Below are positions 15,577 through 23,127 of a DNA stretch of 64,000 bases, one piece after another. A program made the position numbers and the translations under genes. Where the stretch lies: the IMG/VR virus record IMGVR_UViG_3300023184_009648, positions 22,321 to 86,320 of that record, one strand, 5' to 3'. Each line of letters starts with the position of its first letter. The stretch's first letter is position 1. Source of the DNA: a virus. Under the pieces are notes generated by a model that was not told where the DNA came from, did not search any database, and was given only the letters and a program-made list of their open reading frames with translations.

Positions 15577-17094
15577 ATGGTAGTGAGCCATGAAGAAACA
15601 AAAGAACTTGTGGAACAAGCCTTTAATCTTGCTTGTAAAAAATTTGCGGAACAAAAATATGAACAAACAGTTGTTATTCTCGACCAAGCTCTTAAAGTAG
15701 ACCCTAAAAACGCCAATATTCTTCAAATTTTAGGATTGGCCTACCATGCTTTAAAAAACAATGAAAAAGCCAGAGAACACTTATTTGCATCTTTGCTTAT
15801 AGAACCCAATAATTCTGAAACTTTGAATAATATTGGGCTTAGTTATTCTAACACATATGATTATGACAAATCAATTGATTACATCAATAAAGCTATTTGT
15901 TTAAAACCTGAAAATCCATCTCTTTACAGCAATTTAGGATTGCAATATCGTCATTTGCAGCAATATGAAAAAGCAATTGAATGTTTTAATAAATCATTAT
16001 CTTTAAGAGAAGACGCAACTGCGTATGCCATGCTTGGTGGTTGTTATGGAGAAATGAAAAATCTTCAAAAAGCCAAGGAAATGATATACAAAGCATTAAA
16101 AATAAATCCTAATTTTGCAGCTGCTCATGTTGATTTAGCATCGATTTTACAGCTTGAAGGCAACTGGACTGAGGGATTCAATGAATATGAATGGAGATAC
16201 ACGGTTTATGACCAATTGAAACAATGGGAACGCATTTATGATCCAATCAAAAAATGGAAAGGCCAAAATATTCAAAACAAAATAATTATCGTTCACACCG
16301 AACAAGGCCATGGAGATGCAATTCACTTCAGTCGTTATTTGTCTAATTTAAAATATTTAAAACCAAAAAAAATCATATTGCATTGTGGAAAATCACTCGA
16401 ACGCCTTTTTGAAGAAATGGCAAATTTTATATTTACTATTGATCCTGTGCAATTGCCAGAGTATAAAAACGCCAAAGACAATCTGATTCCCGAACACGAT
16501 TATCATTGTTCCATCTTGAGTTTACCTTATTTGCTTGGATTTCCTCCAGTGCCAGCAACGCCTTATTTGTTTAGCAAAAAAAAGTTTGATATGTCAAATT
16601 ATAAAAATGATTATAAAATTGGAATTGTATGGGCTGGAAATCCACAACACTCTCAAGATCGATGGCGATCTTGTAAATTGGAAATGTTTAAGGAAATTAG
16701 TCAAATTTCAGGAGTTAAACTTTTCAGCTTGATGAAAGACACAAGGTCTCGTGCTTATGTTACGCAAAATCAACCTATTGATTTAAGTGAAAACACAGAA
16801 GACATGAAGATTGTAGATATGTCAAGTTATATGGAAGACTTTCAAAGCACAGCTGACATTATTTCATCTCTCGATCTAATAATTGGCGTAGATACAAGCG
16901 TAATTCACTTGGCTGGAGCTCTTGATAAACCAACTATTGCTTTAATTGCATGGAATTGTGATTGGCGTTGGACAATAGATGGCGATAAGAGTATTTGGTA
17001 TAGAAGCTTGAAACTTGTTCGCCAAACTAAAAAAGGCGAATGGGATGATGTTTTTGAAAAAGCAAAACAAGAAGTTTTAAAATTAGTGAAATAA
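15577..17094 (+). CDS. TPR protein with GT9-like glycosyltransferase domain
   Basis: 505 residues, GAGG site. The N-terminal half (about 10-215) is five to six tetratricopeptide repeats (for example AREHLFASLLIEPNNSETL and AIECFNKSLSLREDATAY). Residues about 230-505 resemble the heptosyltransferase fold: HTEQGHGDAIHFSRY, GIVWAGNP, and GVDTSVIHLAGA (437-448). TPR-plus-transferase proteins of this layout modify proteins or surface glycans, as in flagellin glycosylation. A second copy with the same architecture lies at 61777-63147. Stands alone on the plus strand. Confidence 0.75.
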   Translation: MVVSHEETKELVEQAFNLACKKFAEQKYEQTVVILDQALKVDPKNANILQILGLAYHALKNNEKAREHLFASLLIEPNNSETLNNIGLSYSNTYDYDKSIDYINKAICLKPENPSLYSNLGLQYRHLQQYEKAIECFNKSLSLREDATAYAMLGGCYGEMKNLQKAKEMIYKALKINPNFAAAHVDLASILQLEGNWTEGFNEYEWRYTVYDQLKQWERIYDPIKKWKGQNIQNKIIIVHTEQGHGDAIHFSRYLSNLKYLKPKKIILHCGKSLERLFEEMANFIFTIDPVQLPEYKNAKDNLIPEHDYHCSILSLPYLLGFPPVPATPYLFSKKKFDMSNYKNDYKIGIVWAGNPQHSQDRWRSCKLEMFKEISQISGVKLFSLMKDTRSRAYVTQNQPIDLSENTEDMKIVDMSSYMEDFQSTADIISSLDLIIGVDTSVIHLAGALDKPTIALIAWNCDWRWTIDGDKSIWYRSLKLVRQTKKGEWDDVFEKAKQEVLKLVK

Positions 17095-17122
17095 AAAGGC
17101 GTGTCTTTAAAAGACACGCCCT
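17092..17122 (-). terminator. Intrinsic terminator for the minus-strand gene
   Basis: GGCGTGTCTT and AAGACACGCC (17098-17120) form a 10-bp stem with a TAA loop. The T-run follows the stem only when read leftward, so it mainly terminates the gene at 17143-17499. Confidence 0.8.
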
Positions 17123-17142
17123 TCTAAAAAGTCAAAATAAAC

Positions 17143-17499
17143 TTACGAACGAGACGAATTGCTACACTGAGTTGCACTTGAACCAGAAGATTTTTGAGTC
17201 TTCTGAGTCTTTTGAGTCTTTTGAGAAGACTTAGTTGCAACAGAAGACTTCTTAGCCGCCTTCTTTGCATTTGCAGCAATAGTATTTGCATCAACAATAG
17301 TTACATCACTGTAACCAAGAGCCTTAGCTACATTTCGAGCACGCCCAGCAACAGCAGAGCGAGTCGGAAAACGGGTGGTATTATCGGCTTGACGAACCAA
17401 CTTAGTAGGCCGAACACCAAGAATATTGGCGGTACCTTCGTAATAGTCTCCAGCAGTAGACTTACAAACTGAAACACGGACGGAAAGAGTATTGCTCAT
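17143..17499 (-). CDS. Small basic protein with Ser/Thr/Gln/Lys tail
   Basis: 118 residues from the ATG at 17499; the frame is open further upstream to an ATG at 17544, but GAAAGG near 17515 favours the internal start. Residues 1-70 look folded (SVRVSVCKSTAGDYYEG; NVAKALGYSDVTIVDA). The last 50 residues are low complexity with a repeated QKT triplet. Codons are enriched for C-ending forms compared with neighbours, suggesting high expression. Possibly a DNA-associated or virion protein; no family recognised. Confidence 0.6.
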   Translation of the reverse strand: MSNTLSVRVSVCKSTAGDYYEGTANILGVRPTKLVRQADNTTRFPTRSAVAGRARNVAKALGYSDVTIVDANTIAANAKKAAKKSSVATKSSQKTQKTQKTQKSSGSSATQCSNSSRS

Positions 17500-17592
17500 A
17501 GTAACTCGTTTGCCTTTCTTAAATAGCGAATAAATTAACCACACTCGTGATTAAAACGCTGCATTCAATATTATGTTTAATAAAATAACAAG

Positions 17593-18300
17593 TCAAGTAA
17601 ATTTCTTACAATCGAAGCTTTGCGAATCAAAATTACGCAATTTAGTTGATGAAATACGATCAGGAATATGTAAAGTGCCACAATTAGTAAAGGTGGGTAT
17701 AAGCATATAACGATTTTTAGGACGCTGACGCTTTTGAAAAAATTCTTCAATAGACTTGCGATATTTTTGAAAAAATTCTGCTGTATCAATTCCATGTACA
17801 TTATTTTTTAAATTAAAACAAACAAGTATGTTTACTATCGTGCGGTAAACATCATCAATTGTTTGATGCTTTTTTCCTCCACCAATTTGTGCAAAGTTAA
17901 TAAACCATAGATAAGTGTCTGGGTCATATAAGAACGCTGGATTTGTCAATCCAGTCTGTCTATGTGATTCAATACAATCTTCAATCTCGCTTAACCACAT
18001 TTTTTCGCTTGTATTGCTCAAGTATTTGTAATAATACAGCCATGCAATAATAGCTCGAAAACTAAGAATCAATATATCTTTGCAATTTTTGGTGTGAAAA
18101 CCATTTCTTAAACAAAAAGCACAATAATAACCATTACCACCACTCATTTTCTCACATATTTCACGATTTAAATCATTTGAATGACACTTTTTTCTACAAA
18201 AACTACAATAACGAATAAATACATCAAATAACTCACCTGTAATAGTAGGTGGTAAAATTTCTAGATCTATTTGACTTACTGACAATTTTTGCAGCTTCAT
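17593..18300 (-). CDS. Zinc-binding protein of unknown function
   Basis: 235 residues. Cysteine pairs YCSFC with a following C, and YYCAFC within residues 30-70 (plus His residues), suggest one or two zinc sites. Residues 75-160 are helical and aromatic-rich. Residues 160-220 contain a basic KRQRPKNRYML segment. It resembles uncharacterised proteins found in other large phages. It has no clear ribosome site and sits alone between a downstream intergenic region and the divergent 18378 gene. Confidence 0.55.
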   Translation of the reverse strand: MKLQKLSVSQIDLEILPPTITGELFDVFIRYCSFCRKKCHSNDLNREICEKMSGGNGYYCAFCLRNGFHTKNCKDILILSFRAIIAWLYYYKYLSNTSEKMWLSEIEDCIESHRQTGLTNPAFLYDPDTYLWFINFAQIGGGKKHQTIDDVYRTIVNILVCFNLKNNVHGIDTAEFFQKYRKSIEEFFQKRQRPKNRYMLIPTFTNCGTLHIPDRISSTKLRNFDSQSFDCKKFT

Positions 18301-18377
18301 GAATCACCAGATTTAAAAAAACCTGCATAGATATTATTAAGTGAGTCAGTTCACTCAAGCTTGAGATGAGGAAAAAA

Positions 18378-18602
18378 ATGAAAACATTCGTTCAATGGGC
18401 TGAAACAGTAAAGAAAGAACTTCCAGTTTATGTGCAAGACGAGGCGACTCGTCGTGCCGGTATTGCATATTGGGCTTACCCTGATGCTTATATTCGCAAT
18501 CAATATCCCGATTCTTGGTTCACTCCTTATGCTGCTGATGCTGCTTTCAAGCTAGGCTATGCAAAAGGTGGTCCAAAAGCTGGTAAGGAAATTGCGGGTT
18601 AA
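18378..18602 (+). CDS. Cargo-like protein, tandem paralogue 1
   Basis: 74 residues from the ATG at 18378 (GAGG site); an in-frame ATG at 18366 is less likely. It begins MKTFVQWAE and continues KELPVY, then a conserved GIAYWAYPDAYIRNQYPDSWF block. The next gene encodes the same order of motifs, so the pair arose by tandem duplication. The Tyr/Trp/Pro-rich block resembles nothing I know. The stop TAA overlaps the next ATG, implying coupled translation. Confidence 0.65.
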   Translation: MKTFVQWAETVKKELPVYVQDEATRRAGIAYWAYPDAYIRNQYPDSWFTPYAADAAFKLGYAKGGPKAGKEIAG

Positions 18603-18910
18603 TGAAAACTTTTTTACAATGGGCTGAAATTAAACATCGGGAACTTCCTGTCTATCAGACAGATGAAGGCGGTGGCAGCACAGCACGCAACGGCATAGCT
18701 TATTGGGCTTACCCAGACGGCTATATTCGTTCACACTATCCTGATGCTTACTTTATGAGTCGTGCTCCTGACGCTCTTTGGAAAATGTCTCCCGGACCTC
18801 CAATTACGCCTCATAAACATCATGTTCATCACATGACGCCACCTGATTATGCGATTGGACCTGATGGACAGGTAAGAAAAGAAAAAGAAGTCGAATACGA
18901 AACTGATTGA
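18602..18910 (+). CDS. Cargo-like protein, tandem paralogue 2
   Basis: 102 residues. It shares with the preceding gene the start MKTFLQWAE, the ELPVY motif and the GIAYWAYPDGYIRSHYPDAYF block, and adds a His/Pro-rich extension (ITPHKHHVHHMTPP) and an acidic tail. The extra His cluster could bind metal. A terminator follows at 18943. Function unknown; virion packaging is an inference from the N-terminus. Confidence 0.65.
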   Translation: MKTFLQWAEIKHRELPVYQTDEGGGSTARNGIAYWAYPDGYIRSHYPDAYFMSRAPDALWKMSPGPPITPHKHHVHHMTPPDYAIGPDGQVRKEKEVEYETD

Positions 18911-18942
18911 TTTACTCATTTACCATGTGTAAAAGGAGTACC

Positions 18943-18975
18943 GATGCCGTCCGAAAAGACGGCATCAGCTTTTTA
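18943..18975 (+). terminator. Intrinsic terminator
   Basis: GATGCCGTC and GACGGCATC form a 9-bp stem around a CGAAAA loop, followed by AGCTTTTTA. It ends the two-gene paralogue unit. Confidence 0.8.
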
Positions 18976-18980
18976 TAGTT

Positions 18981-19316
18981 TTAACTTTTAGCTTTATCAA
19001 TTCTTTTTTTGTGATCATCATCAGTCATGCTGGTTTTTTCATTTGGGATCATATGTGGAACTCGATCCCAATAACCCCATTGATCTTCGTTTTGTGGATT
19101 TTGAAAAACCATACCTTTTTTCCAATATTTATTTAAAAGTTCTTCGACTCTCTGTTTAGAAAGACCCGATTCTTTAGCAATAGCTGCAATTGATCGCCAT
19201 TGCCACTTGGCATTTCGAGAAAGAGCAATAAAAAATTCTTGTTCTTCATCCCCAGATTTACAGCCTTGTGGATACACATCCCACCAGTTGGGAAGTTTTT
19301 TACTGGTAGCATTCAT
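18981..19316 (-). CDS. Winged-helix-like small protein
   Basis: 111 residues, GAGGAG site. Residues about 36-72 have the spacing of a helix-turn-helix with recognition helix (RSIAAIAKESGLSKQRVEELL) and a following wing (WKKGMVFQNP). The Trp-rich flanks (NWWDVYP; QWGYWDR) suggest a small winged-helix domain. It could be a transcription regulator or a nucleic-acid-binding component of a larger complex. It is divergent from 19415-19900. Confidence 0.6.
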   Translation of the reverse strand: MNATSKKLPNWWDVYPQGCKSGDEEQEFFIALSRNAKWQWRSIAAIAKESGLSKQRVEELLNKYWKKGMVFQNPQNEDQWGYWDRVPHMIPNEKTSMTDDDHKKRIDKAKS

Positions 19317-19414
19317 GAAAATCTCCTCAGAAACTAAAAACAGTTCATACTATAATATCGAGGTGTTTGGAGAAAATATTATTTCTTCAGCCCCACACAC
19401 AAAAAGAAGGTAAA

Positions 19415-19900
19415 ATGAAATATACATCGAAAATGAATCGTCACGAAAGGCGTCAAGCACAAATAGCAAAATTGGAAAACAATTTAATTGGCACTGGACT
19501 CTATATTTATGAAAATAATACAGCAGGTGACCTTAAACTCCCAAAGCCCACTGCCAGCGGAGTTCGTGTTGTTGGTCCAAGAAAAAGATTTCAAGGGGAT
19601 AGCTACTTTATGCAGTTAGTTGGACATCCAATGAATCTTTTAAGACTTGTTGAAGAAATCCAACCCAAAATGACAACGCAAGACATTGCGGAAAAAATTA
19701 AAAAGGAGAATGCCGTGGCAGGAGAAAAACTTATTCTGGATCAACCAGATACCATTACAAACAAGGGTAAAGTTGAACATGTTGTTTCAGACGAACAATC
19801 TAAGCCCCTTAATGACAATAATCTTTCTGGACAGCCTCAGCCCGAGGTGCTTTTAAATGAACAGCCTCTTGCTGGTTTAGAAATAATTAAAAAAACTTAA
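19415..19900 (+). CDS. Uncharacterised protein, possibly virion-associated
   Basis: 161 residues from the ATG at 19415, chosen for the GAAGG site; the frame is open further upstream but only offers a TTG. A basic start (MNRHERRQAQIAKLE) leads to a compact segment (GVRVVGPRKRFQGDSYFMQLVG, MNLLRLVEEIQP) and an extended polar C-terminal third. It runs in the same direction as the cysteine peptidase-like gene 50 nt on. No family recognised. Confidence 0.55.
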   Translation: MKYTSKMNRHERRQAQIAKLENNLIGTGLYIYENNTAGDLKLPKPTASGVRVVGPRKRFQGDSYFMQLVGHPMNLLRLVEEIQPKMTTQDIAEKIKKENAVAGEKLILDQPDTITNKGKVEHVVSDEQSKPLNDNNLSGQPQPEVLLNEQPLAGLEIIKKT

Positions 19901-19939
19901 TGAATTGAAGGTCTTTGTAGGTTGTAATAGTGCTAATGA

Positions 19940-19951
19940 CTATATACCTGC
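19940..19951 (+). promoter_or_regulatory. TATATA box 5 nt before an ATG lacking a ribosome site
   Basis: CTATATA, then CCTGC, then the ATG at 19952. No Shine-Dalgarno sequence. Same geometry as the ATAAATA-type boxes but with a variant core. Confidence 0.35.
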
Positions 19952-20431
19952 ATGGGCAATCGTTGGATTCGACAACGCAATGGGACTACATGTGGTCCCA
20001 TTGCTATTATGAACCTCCTCAAATGGCTAGGTCGGCCAATTACCTATCATAAAGATTATAAATATTATAAGAAAAAATGCCGTTGCAAAGAGTATGGAAC
20101 AGAACTAAGTGATTTTGTATCAGTACTTTATGGAATAGAAGGCATAAAAATAAGTCCAAGAACTGTTCCAAATATAGGCGTAATTGATGAGGCTATTTCT
20201 CAAGGCCGAGCCGTAGTAATGAAATCCGCCCTTATAGAAGGCGGCGAAATTTTAGGTCATTATTTTATTGTCACAGAAAGAACTGACAAATCATTTTTTT
20301 GCGTAAATGTTAACAACAAACATAGCTGGATTTCTAAACCAGCTTTTAGAAATCAATATCTACAACATCACGCACATTATTGCTATTTGTGTGGTATAGC
20401 ACCATATTGCTGGATTATTAGGGCAGAATAG
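19952..20431 (+). CDS. C39-like cysteine peptidase
   Basis: 159 residues. QRNGTTCGPIAIMNLLKWLG at 8-27 is the nucleophile helix of C39-type papain-fold peptidases (C14), H103 in LGHYFIV is the catalytic His, and N119/N121 in the following strand could complete the triad. C39 domains usually cleave leader peptides after double glycine; a phage copy might mature virion or host peptides, or act as a lysis-related hydrolase. No signal peptide. It converges on the Nudix gene with a 14-nt overlap. Confidence 0.65.
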   Translation: MGNRWIRQRNGTTCGPIAIMNLLKWLGRPITYHKDYKYYKKKCRCKEYGTELSDFVSVLYGIEGIKISPRTVPNIGVIDEAISQGRAVVMKSALIEGGEILGHYFIVTERTDKSFFCVNVNNKHSWISKPAFRNQYLQHHAHYCYLCGIAPYCWIIRAE

Positions 20432-20906
20432 TAGGGTCTCTATATTGAACCCAATCGGAAAAAGATTTTCTGAAATGGTACAAAATTTTACGCTTAAAAA
20501 ATGGCCAAGATTCTTTAAAGCTAGAGTGTAATTTTAAATTTTCTACTTCATCAATGTTAACCCAAACACTATCACTATGTTCGTCAGAAATACTTACTTT
20601 AAAAGGTTTATCAATAGCATAAAAAAAAGTAGTAAAACGAAATCTTCCATCAATATCTTCATAATCACCAAAACGATAACCTTCAAAATTTCCACATTCT
20701 TCAATAGCTTCTCGTTTGGCAGCATCTATAGTACTTTCGCCTTGTTCAACTTTTCCACCGGGTATGCACCAGCTTTCAAAGTGATTTCCTTTAGTGGCTC
20801 GTTTCAATAAAAGAATTTTTTGGCCATCAGTGAAAAGAATGCCAGCACCTGATTTGCCCCAATATTTTCTTCCATCTCTACCAATCCGATGATACTGTTC
20901 GTTCAT
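20418..20906 (-). CDS. Nudix hydrolase
   Basis: 162 residues. The Nudix box is complete at 51-73: G51, E57, R65-E66, E69-E70 and G72 in the required G-x5-E-x7-R-E-U-x-E-E-x-G spacing. The preceding WCIPGG is typical. Nudix enzymes hydrolyse nucleoside-diphosphate compounds; T4-like phages carry one (NudE) acting on ADP-ribose and FADH2-type substrates, and NAD-capped RNA decapping is another possibility. The substrate cannot be read from sequence. The start overlaps the end of the preceding minus-strand gene. Confidence 0.85.
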   Translation of the reverse strand: MNEQYHRIGRDGRKYWGKSGAGILFTDGQKILLLKRATKGNHFESWCIPGGKVEQGESTIDAAKREAIEECGNFEGYRFGDYEDIDGRFRFTTFFYAIDKPFKVSISDEHSDSVWVNIDEVENLKLHSSFKESWPFFKRKILYHFRKSFSDWVQYRDPTILP

Positions 20907-21496
20907 CGCTTTGGACCTCTCTTCAACGGAACCGGTTTAAGCTTTTCTATTTGTCGATCTGGCTGATCTTTAAAATAATGCATTGTATTAGTTAATTCAC
21001 GGCTAATTTCAGATGCAGAAGTGCCTGTGCATTTTGTGGAGTTTTGTAATGAAACTGTTTTACGATCACGGTTGTAAAATCCTTTACTCAAAACAAAACA
21101 TCTAAGTTCAGGATGCCAAGTTACAACGCCTACCCATTCACCATCATCCCAATTACGAGATGAAACAATTAGGCGTAAAGGTTTTTCACTATAAACATGT
21201 TTTGTGTGATAACCTTGATTTTTCATTGCAGCACTAATATAGCCAAGACAAATGCGAGCAAAACCTTCAAGGGCTTCGTCGGCTTTTGTACGATAATTGA
21301 CCTCAACACTGTAGCGTGAGGTTTCAACAGCTTCTACTAGGTTTTTTTGACGATATTCTTGAAAAGTCTTCATAGAACCACGAAGAGTGGCTCCAAAATA
21401 TTCTTTGCAAATTTGAACAAAATCTTCTTGTGAGACTTCTTTAGGCATAAAGTCTGCAAGACTCTGTTCCTTGCGCCAATTAAAAAAATCTTTCAT
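20903..21496 (-). CDS. Cargo-like protein with two targeting-like motifs
   Basis: 197 residues from the ATG at 21496 (GGAGA site). The N-terminus is MKDFFNWRKEQ, and a second copy-like motif MKTFQEYRQKNLVEAVE begins at residue 42 with L53-x-E55. Residues 60-190 are a mixed alpha/beta domain (SRYSVEVNYRTKADEALEG; RLIVSSRNWDDGEWVGVV). The internal motif suggests a fusion of a tag-bearing leader onto another tagged protein, or that translation can begin internally. Function unknown. Confidence 0.65.
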   Translation of the reverse strand: MKDFFNWRKEQSLADFMPKEVSQEDFVQICKEYFGATLRGSMKTFQEYRQKNLVEAVETSRYSVEVNYRTKADEALEGFARICLGYISAAMKNQGYHTKHVYSEKPLRLIVSSRNWDDGEWVGVVTWHPELRCFVLSKGFYNRDRKTVSLQNSTKCTGTSASEISRELTNTMHYFKDQPDRQIEKLKPVPLKRGPKR

Positions 21497-21510
21497 CTTT
21501 GTCTCCATCT

Positions 21511-21522
21511 ACTATATATTGC
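21511..21522 (+). promoter_or_regulatory. TATATA box 4 nt before an ATG lacking a ribosome site
   Basis: ACTATATATTGC directly precedes the ATG at 21523. No Shine-Dalgarno sequence is visible. The box lies between two divergent cargo-like genes. Confidence 0.35.
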
Positions 21523-22167
21523 ATGAAGATTTCTAATTTTAAACAATGGCTTCAAGAGCAAGAAAGATCTGGTGATTTTTTTGAAACCACCATTGGAACT
21601 GAAGAAGTTGAAGCTGGACAAATTGAAAGTATTTATTCTAAAGCCAAAATTTCAGTAATGATGGTTCGTCTTTATGATCAAATGACTGGTCAAAAACTCT
21701 TGACAAATATATCAACAATTGCCAATTTATCTGGAAGTGCTTATGGCGTTTATGTTAGCAGCGAAAATAAAAAAGCAATTGGTTCAGATGTCATAAATCA
21801 AATTAAACTTATTTATCCTAATGACCCAGCCTTAGGTCAAAAACTACAAAAACTGCCGAAGAAAACAATTGCTCAATACATTCCTCAGATTGATCCCAAA
21901 AAAATCATTCCTTCAGATGTGATTCATGTTGATGTTTTAAAGCACATGAGAGAATTAGGTGATACACCAGCAGCTATTGTTGAAATTGCATCAACAATTG
22001 TTCATGAAGCAACACATGTTAAAGAATTTGAAGAAATTGGTAGTACCCGAGATGGTCCGGGAACTGCTGTTGATGTGGCAGAAAAAAGTTTTAAAAATTG
22101 GGCCAAACAAAATTGGCCAATGTTAAGTCAAAAATTTAATTTTCAAGGACCATTTCCTTTTAAATAA
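21523..22167 (+). CDS. Cargo-like zinc metallopeptidase (HExxH)
   Basis: 214 residues from the ATG at 21523; the frame continues upstream only to a TTG. It begins MKISNFKQWLQEQE with an L10-x-E12 site. Residues 155-170 contain IASTIVHEATHVKEFEE, a gluzincin-type HEATH zinc site (H161, E162, H165) with downstream Glu candidates for the third ligand. The middle (40-150) is a soluble alpha/beta region. A metallopeptidase carrying a head-targeting tag could be injected with the DNA and act early on host proteins; that is inference. It ends one base before the converging neck gene. Confidence 0.65.
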   Translation: MKISNFKQWLQEQERSGDFFETTIGTEEVEAGQIESIYSKAKISVMMVRLYDQMTGQKLLTNISTIANLSGSAYGVYVSSENKKAIGSDVINQIKLIYPNDPALGQKLQKLPKKTIAQYIPQIDPKKIIPSDVIHVDVLKHMRELGDTPAAIVEIASTIVHEATHVKEFEEIGSTRDGPGTAVDVAEKSFKNWAKQNWPMLSQKFNFQGPFPFK

Positions 22168-23046
22168 TTACATCATTCTAGGTCCAAGCAAATCGCCAAA
22201 GCGAACCAAGAGACGATCTTCAAAATCTTTCTTTTCTTGAAGACCTTCAGCAAGAATGATAGCTCCATCTAACTGAACGCCGCCATTAGGACCCGGAGGA
22301 TTTCCAATCCTACTTCTAATGCGACCTAAAATTATTTTAGCAAAAGCAAGTGCACCTTCTTGCATTGCTTGTGTAACCATTTTAAAATCGGGTTTTTTAG
22401 GAAGGTAACGAACTGCAACAGGATAATTACGATATGGAACTGGATAAATCTTGATGTGTTCATAACCACCAAGAAACTCCCATCCGCCTTGCTGACCTGA
22501 TATTCGGTTATACATATCTTCATATTGTTTGTAAAGAACCCAATCACTCATTTTGCCCCAAACTGGTTGTTGAGGGTTGATACCACCGGCAATACTTCCG
22601 TAAGCTCCTGCTCCCATGTATTCAAGGGGAATCACACCACCAAGATCAGAAGCACTAAAGGCGTAATTGGCTGTTTCTTTATATGAAACACTTCGAATAA
22701 ATCCTACATCTACTGGCATTTTATAAACACTTTGACCTGCATTTGTGTAAAAAGTATAGTATTGAAAATATTCCATAGGAGCATAATCTTCAAAAATTTG
22801 AAGAGCAAAATCTATACAATTTTCAAGTTGTTGATCATCTATTTCTAGTGGAAGAACTGGAGCTCCGAGCATAGTAAGAACATAATCTTTAATTTGCTCT
22901 CGAACCTTAGCTCTATTACGACGAGGACCAATTCGATCAAGTGGATCAGTGGGGCCAAGATTGTTACAACCCGTACCACAAGAAAGTGCATTATATTGAT
23001 CTTGGGTCGGTCTAGGAATAAAAAGGGTGTTACTCATGGCTTCCAT
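22168..23046 (-). CDS. gp13: Neck protein, T4 gp13-like
   Basis: 292 residues; an ATG three codons in is an alternative start. Residues 45-80 (REQIKDYVLTMLGAPVLPLEI, DDQQLENCIDFALQIFEDY) and the C-terminal block (AFAKIILGRIRSR, GGVQLDGAIILAEG, DFEDRLLVRFG) follow the layout I know from gp13 head-completion proteins of T4-like cyanophages. The middle IKIYPVPYRNYPVAV strand also fits. gp13 closes the filled head and binds the tail-terminating complex. It lies on the minus strand away from the tail genes at 30-35 kb. Confidence 0.65.
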   Translation of the reverse strand: MEAMSNTLFIPRPTQDQYNALSCGTGCNNLGPTDPLDRIGPRRNRAKVREQIKDYVLTMLGAPVLPLEIDDQQLENCIDFALQIFEDYAPMEYFQYYTFYTNAGQSVYKMPVDVGFIRSVSYKETANYAFSASDLGGVIPLEYMGAGAYGSIAGGINPQQPVWGKMSDWVLYKQYEDMYNRISGQQGGWEFLGGYEHIKIYPVPYRNYPVAVRYLPKKPDFKMVTQAMQEGALAFAKIILGRIRSRIGNPPGPNGGVQLDGAIILAEGLQEKKDFEDRLLVRFGDLLGPRMM

Positions 23047-23127
23047 ATGAAAAATTGTGTTTAGTTATGGTTATATATTCTATCGAGTTGAGATATTTGA
23101 ATTTCAAGAACACTCCAAAGGTAAGTT

